From Actinomadura spongiicola (GTDB lineage Bacteria > Actinomycetota > Actinomycetes > Streptosporangiales > Streptosporangiaceae), in contig NZ_QVNQ01000018.1 in NCBI RefSeq assembly GCF_003432485.1, positions 1-37,416 of the forward strand: DNA of 37,416 nucleotides. Reading direction: 5' to 3'. The notes beneath the pieces were generated by a model that was not told the DNA's origin, made no database searches, and worked only from the letters and a program-made list of their open reading frames with translations. A program made the translations under genes and the position numbers. Of this stretch, positions 7,716-15,313 are shown piece after piece; position 1 is the stretch's first letter, and every line of letters starts with the position of its first letter.

Positions 7716-9419
7716 ATGGTGGATCCCGGCACAGTCGTCAACGTCATCAAGCAGGCCCGCGACCGGCGGACGGCCCCGCTGATCCTCGAACTCGACCTCA
7801 CCGAGGGCATCGTGGAGACCGCGCCGACCGACCCGATCTCGGCGATCATGTCCATGCGTCGGACGAGTCTGCGCGACGTCCTGGACGGCCTGCGCCGCGC
7901 CCGCTCCGACGCCCGGGTGCGCGCCCTGGTCATGAAGGTCGGCGGCGGGATCGGGCTGGCGCTCGTCCAGGAGGTGCGCGAGGCCGTCCAGGCCCTGCGC
8001 GACGAGGGCAAACTCACCGTCGCGTGGGCGGAGACCTACGGCGAGGGCGGGCGCGGCACCGTCCCCTACTACCTGGCGACCGTCTGCGAGAAGGTCTACC
8101 TCCAGCCCACGGGCGACGTCGGCCTGACCGGGCTGGCCCTGGAGGAGCCGTTCCTCGCGGGAGCGCTGGAGAAGGCGGGCGTGGAGCCGAGGTTCGCCAA
8201 GCGCCACGAGTACAAGACCATGGCGAACACGTTCATGGAGAAGAGCTACACGCCCGAGCACGAGGAGTCGTCGCAACGGCTCGTCGCCTCGCTCGGGGAG
8301 CAGATCGTCGCCGGGATCGCCGCGAGCCGCGGGATCCCGGAGGAGACGGTCCGCGCGTTGACCGACCGCGGCCCGTTCCTCGCCGACGAGGCCCTGGCGG
8401 AGAAGCTGGTCGACCGTCTCGCCTACCGCGACGAGGTGTACGCCGACCTGCGCGCGGAGTTCGGCGAGGAGGCGCAACTGCGCTATGTCGCCCGCTACAA
8501 CCGAGCGCACGGCTTGGCCGGCAGGCTGCCGCAGCCCGGGCGGCAGGACGCCGTCGCGCTGATCAACGGGCACGGCCCGATCCGGCTCGGCCGCAGCGGG
8601 CGCGGCGGCCCGCTGCCGAACTCCGGTCCCGCGATGGGCTCGGACACGATCGGCGCCGCGTTCCGCGCCGCCGTGAAGGACGAGCGGGTCAAGGCGATCG
8701 TGTTCCGGGTGAACAGCCCCGGCGGCTCGGCCGTCGCGTCCGACGCGATCTGGCGGGAGGTCGTGCTGGCCGGCCGCGCGGGCAAGCCGGTGATCGTGTC
8801 GATGGGCAACGTCGCCGCGTCCGGCGGCTACTACGTGGCGATGGCGGCGGACACGATCGTCGCGCAGCCCGGCACCCTCACCGGCTCGATCGGCGTCGTG
8901 ACCGGCAAGGCCGTGGTGAACGGCCTGCTGGACCGGCTGGGCGTCACGCTCGGCAGCGTCGCGGTCGGCGACCACGCCCGCATGTCCAGCGCCACCAAGG
9001 ACTTCAGCGACTCCGAGTGGGAGCGCGTCAACGCGGCCCTCGACCGGATCTACGACGACTTCACCGCGAAGGTCGCGGAGGGACGCGGCCTGACCCGCGA
9101 ACGCGTCCACGAGCTGGCCCGGGGCCGGGTGTGGACGGGCGCCGACGCCAAGGACGGCGGACTGGTCGACGTGCTCGGCGGCATCGACACGGCCCTCGAC
9201 CTGGCCCGGAAGAAGGCGGGCCTCGCCGTCGACGCCCCCGTCCGGGTCTACCCGCACGTGTCGCCGCTGGAGCGGCTCCGCCCGCCGGAGTCCAGCGAGG
9301 ACCGCACCGCCGCGTCCGCGCGTTTCGACGGCTGGGGCTCCCTCGGCGGGTTCGCCGCCCGGCTCGGCCTGCCCGCCGCCGGTCCGCTGACGCTGACCGG
9401 CCCGTGGGAGGTCCGCTGA
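7716..9419 (+). CDS. sppA: Signal peptide peptidase SppA, long (67-kDa) form, 567 aa
   Basis: This is a serine peptidase of family S49 that digests cleaved signal peptides. It has the two-domain layout of the long form. The N-terminal domain supplies the general-base lysine, Lys167 in HEYKTMANTF, and the C-terminal domain supplies the nucleophile, Ser369 in GNVAASGGYYVAMAAD. The spacing of 202 residues is nearly that of the E. coli enzyme (Lys209/Ser409). LTGSIGVVTGK follows the serine as in the family. Unlike E. coli SppA there is no N-terminal membrane anchor: the protein begins MVDPGTVVNVIKQARD and goes straight into a strand, so it is probably cytoplasmic or peripheral. The following flavin reductase gene overlaps its end by 16 bp. 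Confidence 0.95.
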   Translation: MVDPGTVVNVIKQARDRRTAPLILELDLTEGIVETAPTDPISAIMSMRRTSLRDVLDGLRRARSDARVRALVMKVGGGIGLALVQEVREAVQALRDEGKLTVAWAETYGEGGRGTVPYYLATVCEKVYLQPTGDVGLTGLALEEPFLAGALEKAGVEPRFAKRHEYKTMANTFMEKSYTPEHEESSQRLVASLGEQIVAGIAASRGIPEETVRALTDRGPFLADEALAEKLVDRLAYRDEVYADLRAEFGEEAQLRYVARYNRAHGLAGRLPQPGRQDAVALINGHGPIRLGRSGRGGPLPNSGPAMGSDTIGAAFRAAVKDERVKAIVFRVNSPGGSAVASDAIWREVVLAGRAGKPVIVSMGNVAASGGYYVAMAADTIVAQPGTLTGSIGVVTGKAVVNGLLDRLGVTLGSVAVGDHARMSSATKDFSDSEWERVNAALDRIYDDFTAKVAEGRGLTRERVHELARGRVWTGADAKDGGLVDVLGGIDTALDLARKKAGLAVDAPVRVYPHVSPLERLRPPESSEDRTAASARFDGWGSLGGFAARLGLPAAGPLTLTGPWEVR

Positions 9420-9898
9420 CCGCCGCGACCGGCTTCGTCGAGGCGGTCGCCGGGTTCGCCACGGGCGTCGTCGTGCTGACCGTCCGCGACGGCCGCGACG
9501 ACCTCGGCACGACGGTCACGTCGTTCATGTCGGTGTCCCTGGACCCGCCGCTGGTGGTGGCGGGCGTGACGACGTCGTCGTACCTGACGGAGGTGCTGCT
9601 ACGGCAGAGCCGTTGGGCGGCGACCGTCCTGTCGTCGGGGCAGCGGGCCCTGGCCGGGCGGTTCGCCGCCGAGGGCCGTCCGAGCGCCCGCATCCTCCTC
9701 GCGAGCGCGCCCCATCACCGCGGCGCGCACACGGACGCCCTCATCCCGGACGGCGGCGTGTCCGCCCTCGAATGTGAGACCCGCCAGACGGTGGAGGCGG
9801 GCGACCACACCCTGTTCGTCGCGGAGGTCCTCGCCGCCGACTACGTCACCGGCGACGCGAAACCCCTGGTCAGGGCCAACCGCCGTTACTTGACCTGA
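9404..9898 (+). CDS. Flavin reductase-like FMN-binding protein, 164 aa
   Basis: The frame starts at GTG 9404, inside the end of sppA (16-bp overlap), and gives the typical opening FVEAVAGFATGVVVLTVRDG. The flavin-reductase split barrel then continues with TSFMSVSLDPPLVVAGV (the isoalloxazine-binding region), AATVLSSGQRALAGRFA, and a final strand LFVAEVLAADY. The family reduces FMN with NAD(P)H or supplies reduced flavin to a monooxygenase. No monooxygenase lies nearby. GTG 9404 is the only reasonable start; no good ribosome-binding site is visible, so translational coupling with sppA is likely. Its 3' end overlaps that of hutI on the other strand by 13 bp. Confidence 0.85.
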   Translation: MGGPLTAATGFVEAVAGFATGVVVLTVRDGRDDLGTTVTSFMSVSLDPPLVVAGVTTSSYLTEVLLRQSRWAATVLSSGQRALAGRFAAEGRPSARILLASAPHHRGAHTDALIPDGGVSALECETRQTVEAGDHTLFVAEVLAADYVTGDAKPLVRANRRYLT

Positions 9899-11052
9899 GT
9901 CCCGGCCTTCCACACGGCGGCGGTCTGGGGAACGCCGGGACGGTAGGCGAGGTGGATGTGGGACGCGGCGTCCAGGACGTGGACGTCCGCACGCGCGCCG
10001 ACTCCGAGGTGTCCGACGTCGGTGCGCCGCAGGGCGCGGGCACCGCCCGCCGTCGCGGCCCACACGGCCTCGGCGGGCGTCATGCGCATGTCGCGGACGG
10101 CGACCGCGACGCAGAACGCCATGCTGGAGCTGTAGCAGGAGCCCGGGTTGCAGTCGCTGGCGAGCGCGACGGTGGCGCCCGCGTCGAGGAGGCGGCGGGC
10201 GTCCGGGTACGGCTGGCGGGTGGAGAACTCGACGCCCGGCAGGAGCGTCGCCACGGTTCGGGACGAGGCGAGCGCGTCGACATCGGCGTCGCTGAGGAAC
10301 GTGCAGTGGTCGGCGGACGCCGCGTCCACCTCCACGGCGACCTGCACGCCGGGCCCCTGACCGAGCTGGTTCGCGTGCACGCGCGGGCTCAGCCCCGCCG
10401 CGATCCCGGCGCGCAGGATCTCGCGGGCCTGGTCGGCGTCGAAGGCGCCCTTCTCGCAGAACACGTCGACCCAGCGGGCGTGCGGGGCGCAGGCGGCGAG
10501 CATCTCCGTCGCGACCAGGCGCGTGTACCCGGCGGTGTCGTCCTTGTACTCGACGGGAACGACGTGGGCCCCGAGGTAGGTGACCTCGTCGGCGAGTTCC
10601 GCGGCGATGCGGACGGCGCGTTCCTCCTGCTCGACCGTGAGCCCGTAACCGGACTTGCACTCGACGGTCGTCGTGCCCTGGTGGGCCATCTCGTCGATGA
10701 GGCGGCGGAGGGTGGCGCGGAGGTCGTCGTCGGACGCGGCCCGGGATCGTTCCACTGTCGTCCGGATGCCGCCGCCGTCGTACTTCTGGCCGCTCATCCG
10801 CGCGGCGAACTCCTCGGCGCGCTCCCCCGCGAACACGAGGTGGGCGTGCGAGTCGACGAAGCCGGGCAGGACGGCCCGTCCGGTCGCGTCGAACCACGTG
10901 TCGGCGGCGGGCGCGTCCGCGGACGGGCCCGTCCACGCGACCTTGCCGTCGTCGATCACCAGCGCGGCATCATGGATGATCCCGAGGCCGTCGCCGACGG
11001 CCGGGTCGTTGGTGACCAGTTCCCCGATGTTCGCGATGACTGTGCTCACCAC
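9886..11052 (-). CDS. hutI: Imidazolonepropionase HutI, 388 aa
   Basis: HutI opens the ring of imidazolone-5-propionate to give N-formimino-L-glutamate, the third step of histidine breakdown. It is an amidohydrolase-fold enzyme, and the metal-binding HxH lies in LPGFVDSHAHLVFAGERAEEF (around residues 60-80). Further landmarks are GYGLTVEQEERA, VDVFCEKGAF with the family histidine/glutamate region, and ALASDCNPGSC near the C terminus. GTG 11052 (or the adjacent GTG 11049) follows AGAGG. It is the last gene of the five-gene hut cluster, 9 bp after hutF. Length and motifs are normal. Confidence 0.96.
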   Translation of the reverse strand: MVSTVIANIGELVTNDPAVGDGLGIIHDAALVIDDGKVAWTGPSADAPAADTWFDATGRAVLPGFVDSHAHLVFAGERAEEFAARMSGQKYDGGGIRTTVERSRAASDDDLRATLRRLIDEMAHQGTTTVECKSGYGLTVEQEERAVRIAAELADEVTYLGAHVVPVEYKDDTAGYTRLVATEMLAACAPHARWVDVFCEKGAFDADQAREILRAGIAAGLSPRVHANQLGQGPGVQVAVEVDAASADHCTFLSDADVDALASSRTVATLLPGVEFSTRQPYPDARRLLDAGATVALASDCNPGSCYSSSMAFCVAVAVRDMRMTPAEAVWAATAGGARALRRTDVGHLGVGARADVHVLDAASHIHLAYRPGVPQTAAVWKAGTQVK

Positions 11053-11061
11053 GGCAGCCTC

Positions 11062-12411
11062 TCACGCGTCCTTCGTCACGGCGGCGACGGCCTCGGCGAG
11101 CGCCGCCGGTACGTCGTCGACCAGCAGATGCCGCCCGTCCCGGACGATCTCCCGCCCGGACACGACGACCTGCCGGACGTCGGCGGCGGTCGCGGCGAAC
11201 ACGGCGGCCTCGGCGGCGTATTCGGGTACGGAACCGGCCGTCCGCACCGAGTCGAGCGCCACGGTCACGAGGTCGGCGTACGCGCCGGGTTCCAGCCGTC
11301 CCGCCTCCGGCCAGCCGAGCCCGTAGTGGCCGTTGGACGTGGCGGCGGCGAGCAGTTCCGGGGCCGTCCAGTGGCCCCGGGCCTGGGTGCGCAGCCGCTC
11401 GTCCAGTTCCACCGCGCGGGCCTCCTCGAACAGGTCGATGACGGCGTGCTGGTCGGAGCCGAGGCAGATCGGCGAACCGGCGCCCGCGAGGTCACGGGTC
11501 GGGCCGATGCCGTCGCCGAGGTCCCGTTCGGTGGTCGGGCACATGCACACGCCGGTCGTCGTCGTCCCGAGAAGGCCGATGTCGTCGTCGGTGAGATGCG
11601 TCGCGTGAACGGCCGTGGTCAGCGCCCCGAGGGCCCCCGACTCGGCGAGCAGCCGCGTCGGGGTCATGCCGTAGGCGTCCAGGCACGCGTCGTTCTCGGC
11701 GGGCTGCTCGGACAGGTGGACGTGCAGCGGCGCGCGGTGCTCCTGCGCCCACGAAGCGACCGCCCGGAGCTGCTCGCGCGGCACGGCCCGGACGGAGTGG
11801 ATCGCGGCTCCCACCCGAGCGTGGGAGAGCCCCGCCTTCTGGGTCTTTTCACGCAGGCTCTCGACACGGCGCGCCCAGTTGCCGGCGGTGCCGTCGCCGA
11901 AGCGGAGCTGCGACCCCTGTAGCGGACGGTCGATGCCGCCGGTGAGGTAGCAGGCGTCCAGGAGCGTGATCCGGATGCCCGCGTCGGCCGCGGCGGCGAT
12001 CAACGCCTCGCCCATCGCGTTCGGCTCGGCGTAGGGGGCGCCGCCGGGCCGGTGGTGCAGGTAGTGGAACTCGCCGACGCAGCTGATCCCGGCGAGGGCC
12101 ATCTCGGCGAACACGGCGGTGGCGAGCGTCCGGTAGGTGTCGGGGTCGAGCCGGTCGGCGACCTTGTACATCTGGTCGCGCCACGTCCAGAACGTCCCGG
12201 AGTGGGCCTGGACGCGGGAGCGGAGCGCGCGGTGGAAGGCGTGCGAGTGCGCGTTGGCGAGACCGGGCAGCGTCAGGCCGGTCAGCCGACGCGCGTCCGG
12301 CGGGGCGGGGACGCCGGACTCGACCCGGACGATCCGCTCGCCGTCCGTCTCGATGAGCACGTCGGTGGCGACCCGGTCGCCGAGCCAGGCCAACTGGGCA
12401 TACCACTGCAT
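11062..12411 (-). CDS. hutF: Formimidoylglutamate deiminase HutF, 449 aa
   Basis: HutF deaminates N-formimino-L-glutamate to N-formyl-L-glutamate plus ammonia, so the pathway avoids direct HutG-type formiminoglutamase cleavage. The amidohydrolase fold shows the metal motif LPGLANAHSHAFHRALR (about 45-65), then FHYLHHRPGG, ITLLDACYLTGGID, LHVHLSEQPAENDACL and CPTTERDLGDGIGPT with the conserved late GSDQHAVIDLFEEARAVE. This set is characteristic of HutF rather than HutI. It lies between the M20 amidohydrolase and hutI with 9-10 bp gaps, in one transcription unit. Full length. Confidence 0.95.
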   Translation of the reverse strand: MQWYAQLAWLGDRVATDVLIETDGERIVRVESGVPAPPDARRLTGLTLPGLANAHSHAFHRALRSRVQAHSGTFWTWRDQMYKVADRLDPDTYRTLATAVFAEMALAGISCVGEFHYLHHRPGGAPYAEPNAMGEALIAAAADAGIRITLLDACYLTGGIDRPLQGSQLRFGDGTAGNWARRVESLREKTQKAGLSHARVGAAIHSVRAVPREQLRAVASWAQEHRAPLHVHLSEQPAENDACLDAYGMTPTRLLAESGALGALTTAVHATHLTDDDIGLLGTTTTGVCMCPTTERDLGDGIGPTRDLAGAGSPICLGSDQHAVIDLFEEARAVELDERLRTQARGHWTAPELLAAATSNGHYGLGWPEAGRLEPGAYADLVTVALDSVRTAGSVPEYAAEAAVFAATAADVRQVVVSGREIVRDGRHLLVDDVPAALAEAVAAVTKDA

Positions 12412-12421
12412 ATTCGGTTAC

Positions 12422-13621
12422 CTACCCTTGTGCCAGGTCGTTGAGCACCGCGGCGAGCGCGTCCACCCCGGCCAGGCAGTCCGCGGGTTCGGCGGACTCG
12501 GCGGGCGCGTGCGACACCCCGGTCGGGTTGCGGACGAACAGCATCGCCGAGGGCACCCGCGCCGACAGGATCCCCGCGTCGTGCCCCGCGCCGGTCGGCA
12601 GGACGGGCGCGCCGCCGAGCGTCTCGACCATCCGGTCCCGCAGGCCGTGATCGAAGTCGACGACCTCGGAGTAGGACTCCTCCGCCAGCTCGACGCTGAC
12701 CCGGTGCGGGCGCGCCGCGACCCTGGCGGCCTCGTCGACCTCCGCGACGGTCCGCCGGACGGCGTCGTCCGCCGGTCCCCGCGCGTCCAGCCAGCCGGTG
12801 ACCGACGACGCGATCGCGTTCACCCCGCCCGGGACGACCCGGACCTTCCCGACGGTCGCGACGGTGCCGTTGCGCTCCGCCGCCTCCCGCGCCGCGATGA
12901 CCATGGCCGCGAACGGCAGCATGGGGTCGCGCCGGTCCGGCAGGCCCGTCGTCCCGGCGTGGTTGCCCTCCCCCGCGAACGCGAACCGCCACCGGCCGTG
13001 CGGCACGATCGCGCTCGCGACCCCGACCGGTTCCGTGAGCGCCCTGCCCTGTTCGACGTGCAGCTCGACGTAGCAGCCGACGCGGCGGAGCAGGTCGGCG
13101 TCGGGGCCGATCCCGTCGGGATCGATTCCGGCGTTGTGCAGCACCTCCGCGAACGTGTGGCCGTCGGCGTCGGTGAGGCCGCGGGCGCGCGCCGGGTCGA
13201 TCGCCCCGGCCAGCAGCCGCGACCCGAGACACGCCACGCCGAACCGCGCGCCCTCCTCCTCCGCGAACGCGCCGATCCCGATCGGCCGCCGCGGCGTGAC
13301 GCCGCGTTCCCGCATCAGGTCGACGGCCGCGAACGCGGACACGATGCCGAGCGGCCCGTCGAACGCGCCGCCGCCCGGAACCGAGTCCAGATGGCTTCCG
13401 GTCAGGACGGCGCCCTCGCGCGGTACCCCGTCCGGATACCACCAGGCGAACATGTTCCCGTTCGCGTCGTGCTCGACTTCCAGGTCGCGGCGCCGCGCCT
13501 CGTCCAGGAACCAGGCGCGGCACTCCAACTCGGGCGGCGTCCACGCGAACCGGTCGTAGCCGCCGGTCGCGTCGTCCCGCCCGATGGGCAGCAACGCCGC
13601 CCACATTTCCTCAAAACTCAT
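12422..13621 (-). CDS. M20-family amidohydrolase (allantoate amidohydrolase / N-carbamoyl amino acid hydrolase type), 399 aa, in the hut operon
   Basis: The di-metal M20 peptidase/amidohydrolase pattern is clear: GSHLDSVPGGGAFDGPLGI (His and Asp ligands, about 75-95), AFAEEEGARFG (catalytic Glu pair), ELHVEQGRAL typical of the allantoate/beta-ureidopropionate branch, the lid domain with GEGNHAGTTGLPDRRDP, and GAGHDAGILS near the C terminus. These enzymes hydrolyse linear amides or ureido groups on amino acids. Its start overlaps the hutU stop by 4 bp (ATGA) and it is followed by hutF, so it belongs to histidine degradation. The pathway needs an N-formylglutamate deformylase and none is present in the cluster; this protein is the positional candidate. 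That role is inference; the family assignment is firm. Confidence 0.9.
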   Translation of the reverse strand: MSFEEMWAALLPIGRDDATGGYDRFAWTPPELECRAWFLDEARRRDLEVEHDANGNMFAWWYPDGVPREGAVLTGSHLDSVPGGGAFDGPLGIVSAFAAVDLMRERGVTPRRPIGIGAFAEEEGARFGVACLGSRLLAGAIDPARARGLTDADGHTFAEVLHNAGIDPDGIGPDADLLRRVGCYVELHVEQGRALTEPVGVASAIVPHGRWRFAFAGEGNHAGTTGLPDRRDPMLPFAAMVIAAREAAERNGTVATVGKVRVVPGGVNAIASSVTGWLDARGPADDAVRRTVAEVDEAARVAARPHRVSVELAEESYSEVVDFDHGLRDRMVETLGGAPVLPTGAGHDAGILSARVPSAMLFVRNPTGVSHAPAESAEPADCLAGVDALAAVLNDLAQG

Positions 13622-15273
13622 GAGCGCATGGGGATGCGCACACCCCGCTCATCGGCGACTTCCACCGCGCGGTCGTACCCGGCGTCGACGTGCCGCATGA
13701 CGCCCGTTCCCGGGTCGTTGGTCAGGACGCGGCGGAGCTTCTCGCCGGCGAGGGGCGTCCCGTCCGCGACGCACACCTGGCCCGCGTGCAGGGACCGGCC
13801 GATCCCGACGCCGCCGCCGTGGTGGATCGACACCCAGGTCGCGCCGGACGAGGTGTTCAGCATCGCGTTCAGCAGCGGCCAGTCGGCGATGGCGTCGGAA
13901 CCGTCCGCCATGCCCTCGGTCTCCCGGTACGGGCTGGCGACCGACCCGCAGTCGAGGTGGTCGCGGCCGAGCACGAGCGGCGCGCTGATCTCACCGCGCG
14001 CCACCAGGTCGTTGAACACCTCTCCGGCCTTGTCGCGCTCGCCGTAGCCGAGCCAGCAGATCCGGGACGGCAGGCCCTGGAAGTGGACCCGCTCCCCCGC
14101 CATCTTGATCCAGCGGGTCAGCGGCTCGTTGTCGGGGAACAGGTCGAGGATCGCCTGGTCGGTCCGCGCGATGTCCGCCGGGTCACCCGACAGCGCCGCC
14201 CACCGGAAGGGCCCCTTCCCCTCGCAGAACAGCGGCCTGATGTACGCGGGCACGAACCCGGGGAAGTCGAACGCCCGCTCGTACCCGGCGAGCTGCGCCT
14301 CCCCGCGGATCGAGTTGCCGTAGTCGAAGACCTCGGCGCCCGCGTCCTGGAAGCCGACCATCGCCTCGACGTGCGCGGCCATCGACGTCCGGGCCCGCTC
14401 GATGAACGCGGCCGGGTCCTTGTCGCGCTCGGCGGCCATGTCCTCGAACGCGACGCCGACCGGCAGGTACGCCAGCGGGTCGTGGGCGCTGGTCTGGTCG
14501 GTGACGATGTCGATCGGCGCGCCCCGCCGCAGCAGCTCCGGGACGATCTCGGCGGCGTTGCCGAGCACCGCGATCGACAGCGCCTGCCGCGTCGCCTTCG
14601 CCTCCTCCGCGAGCCGCAGCGCCTCGTCCAGGCTCTCCGCCCGGACGTCGCAGTACCGATGCTCGACGCGCCGGTCGATGCGGGACGGGTCGCACTCGAT
14701 ACAGATCGCGACACCGCCGTTCATCGTCACGGCGAGCGGCTGCGCGCCGCCCATCCCGCCGAGCCCGGCGGTCAGCGTGATCGTCCCGGCGAGGGAGCCG
14801 CCGAACCGCTTCTCCGCGACGGCGGCGAACGTCTCGTAGGTGCCCTGGAGGATGCCCTGCGTGCCGATGTAGATCCACGACCCGGCGGTCATCTGCCCGT
14901 ACATCGTCAGCCCGAGCGACTCCAGCCGCCGGAACTCCTCCCACGTCCCCCACTGCGGGACGAGGTTGGAGTTCGCGATCAGCACCCGGGGCGCCCACTC
15001 GTGCGTCTGGAAGATCCCGACCGGCTTTCCGGACTGGACGAGGAGCGTCTCGTCGCCCTCCAGGTCCGCCAGCGACGCGATGATGCCGTCGAAGGCGTCC
15101 CAGTTCCGGGCGGCCTTCCCCGTCCCGCCGTAGACGACCAGCTCGTCGGGATGCTCGGCCACCTCCGGGTCGAGATTGTTCTGGATCATGCGCAGGGCGG
15201 CCTCCTGCGGCCAGCCCTTGGCGGCGGTCAGCGAGGTGCCGCGCGGCGCGCGGACGGGACGTGGACCTGACAT
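13618..15273 (-). CDS. hutU: Urocanate hydratase HutU, 551 aa
   Basis: HutU converts urocanate to imidazolone-5-propionate using tightly bound NAD+ as an electrophile. Landmarks in order: NLDPEVAEHPDELVVYGGTG, QSGKPVGIFQTHEWAPRVLI, GLGGMGGAQPLAVTMNGG (dinucleotide-binding glycine-rich loop, about 165-185), LPSRICWLGYGERDKAG with the conserved active-site cysteine, and the long signature around DCGSVASPYRETEGMADGSD and HHGGGVGIGRSLHAGQ. The start at 15273 has AAGGAG 7 bp upstream. Length is as expected (about 550). It follows hutH by 40 bp and overlaps the M20 gene by 4 bp. Confidence 0.97.
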   Translation of the reverse strand: MSGPRPVRAPRGTSLTAAKGWPQEAALRMIQNNLDPEVAEHPDELVVYGGTGKAARNWDAFDGIIASLADLEGDETLLVQSGKPVGIFQTHEWAPRVLIANSNLVPQWGTWEEFRRLESLGLTMYGQMTAGSWIYIGTQGILQGTYETFAAVAEKRFGGSLAGTITLTAGLGGMGGAQPLAVTMNGGVAICIECDPSRIDRRVEHRYCDVRAESLDEALRLAEEAKATRQALSIAVLGNAAEIVPELLRRGAPIDIVTDQTSAHDPLAYLPVGVAFEDMAAERDKDPAAFIERARTSMAAHVEAMVGFQDAGAEVFDYGNSIRGEAQLAGYERAFDFPGFVPAYIRPLFCEGKGPFRWAALSGDPADIARTDQAILDLFPDNEPLTRWIKMAGERVHFQGLPSRICWLGYGERDKAGEVFNDLVARGEISAPLVLGRDHLDCGSVASPYRETEGMADGSDAIADWPLLNAMLNTSSGATWVSIHHGGGVGIGRSLHAGQVCVADGTPLAGEKLRRVLTNDPGTGVMRHVDAGYDRAVEVADERGVRIPMRS

Positions 15274-15313
15274 CTGGTGCTCCTTCGGGAGAGCGGGCTT
15301 CAGGCGGGCGGCT

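Noticed and set aside
6861..9257. A 798-codon open frame on the minus strand opposite the thioesterase and sppA genes
   Set aside because: It spans the antisense of two well-supported genes and reads as Arg/Val/Gly/His-rich low-complexity sequence without any domain.
13690..15270. A 526-codon open frame on the plus strand opposite hutU
   Set aside because: Its translation is low-complexity (Arg/Val/Gly/Asp-rich) and follows the reverse reading of hutU, which has full family motifs; it is a GC-bias shadow.
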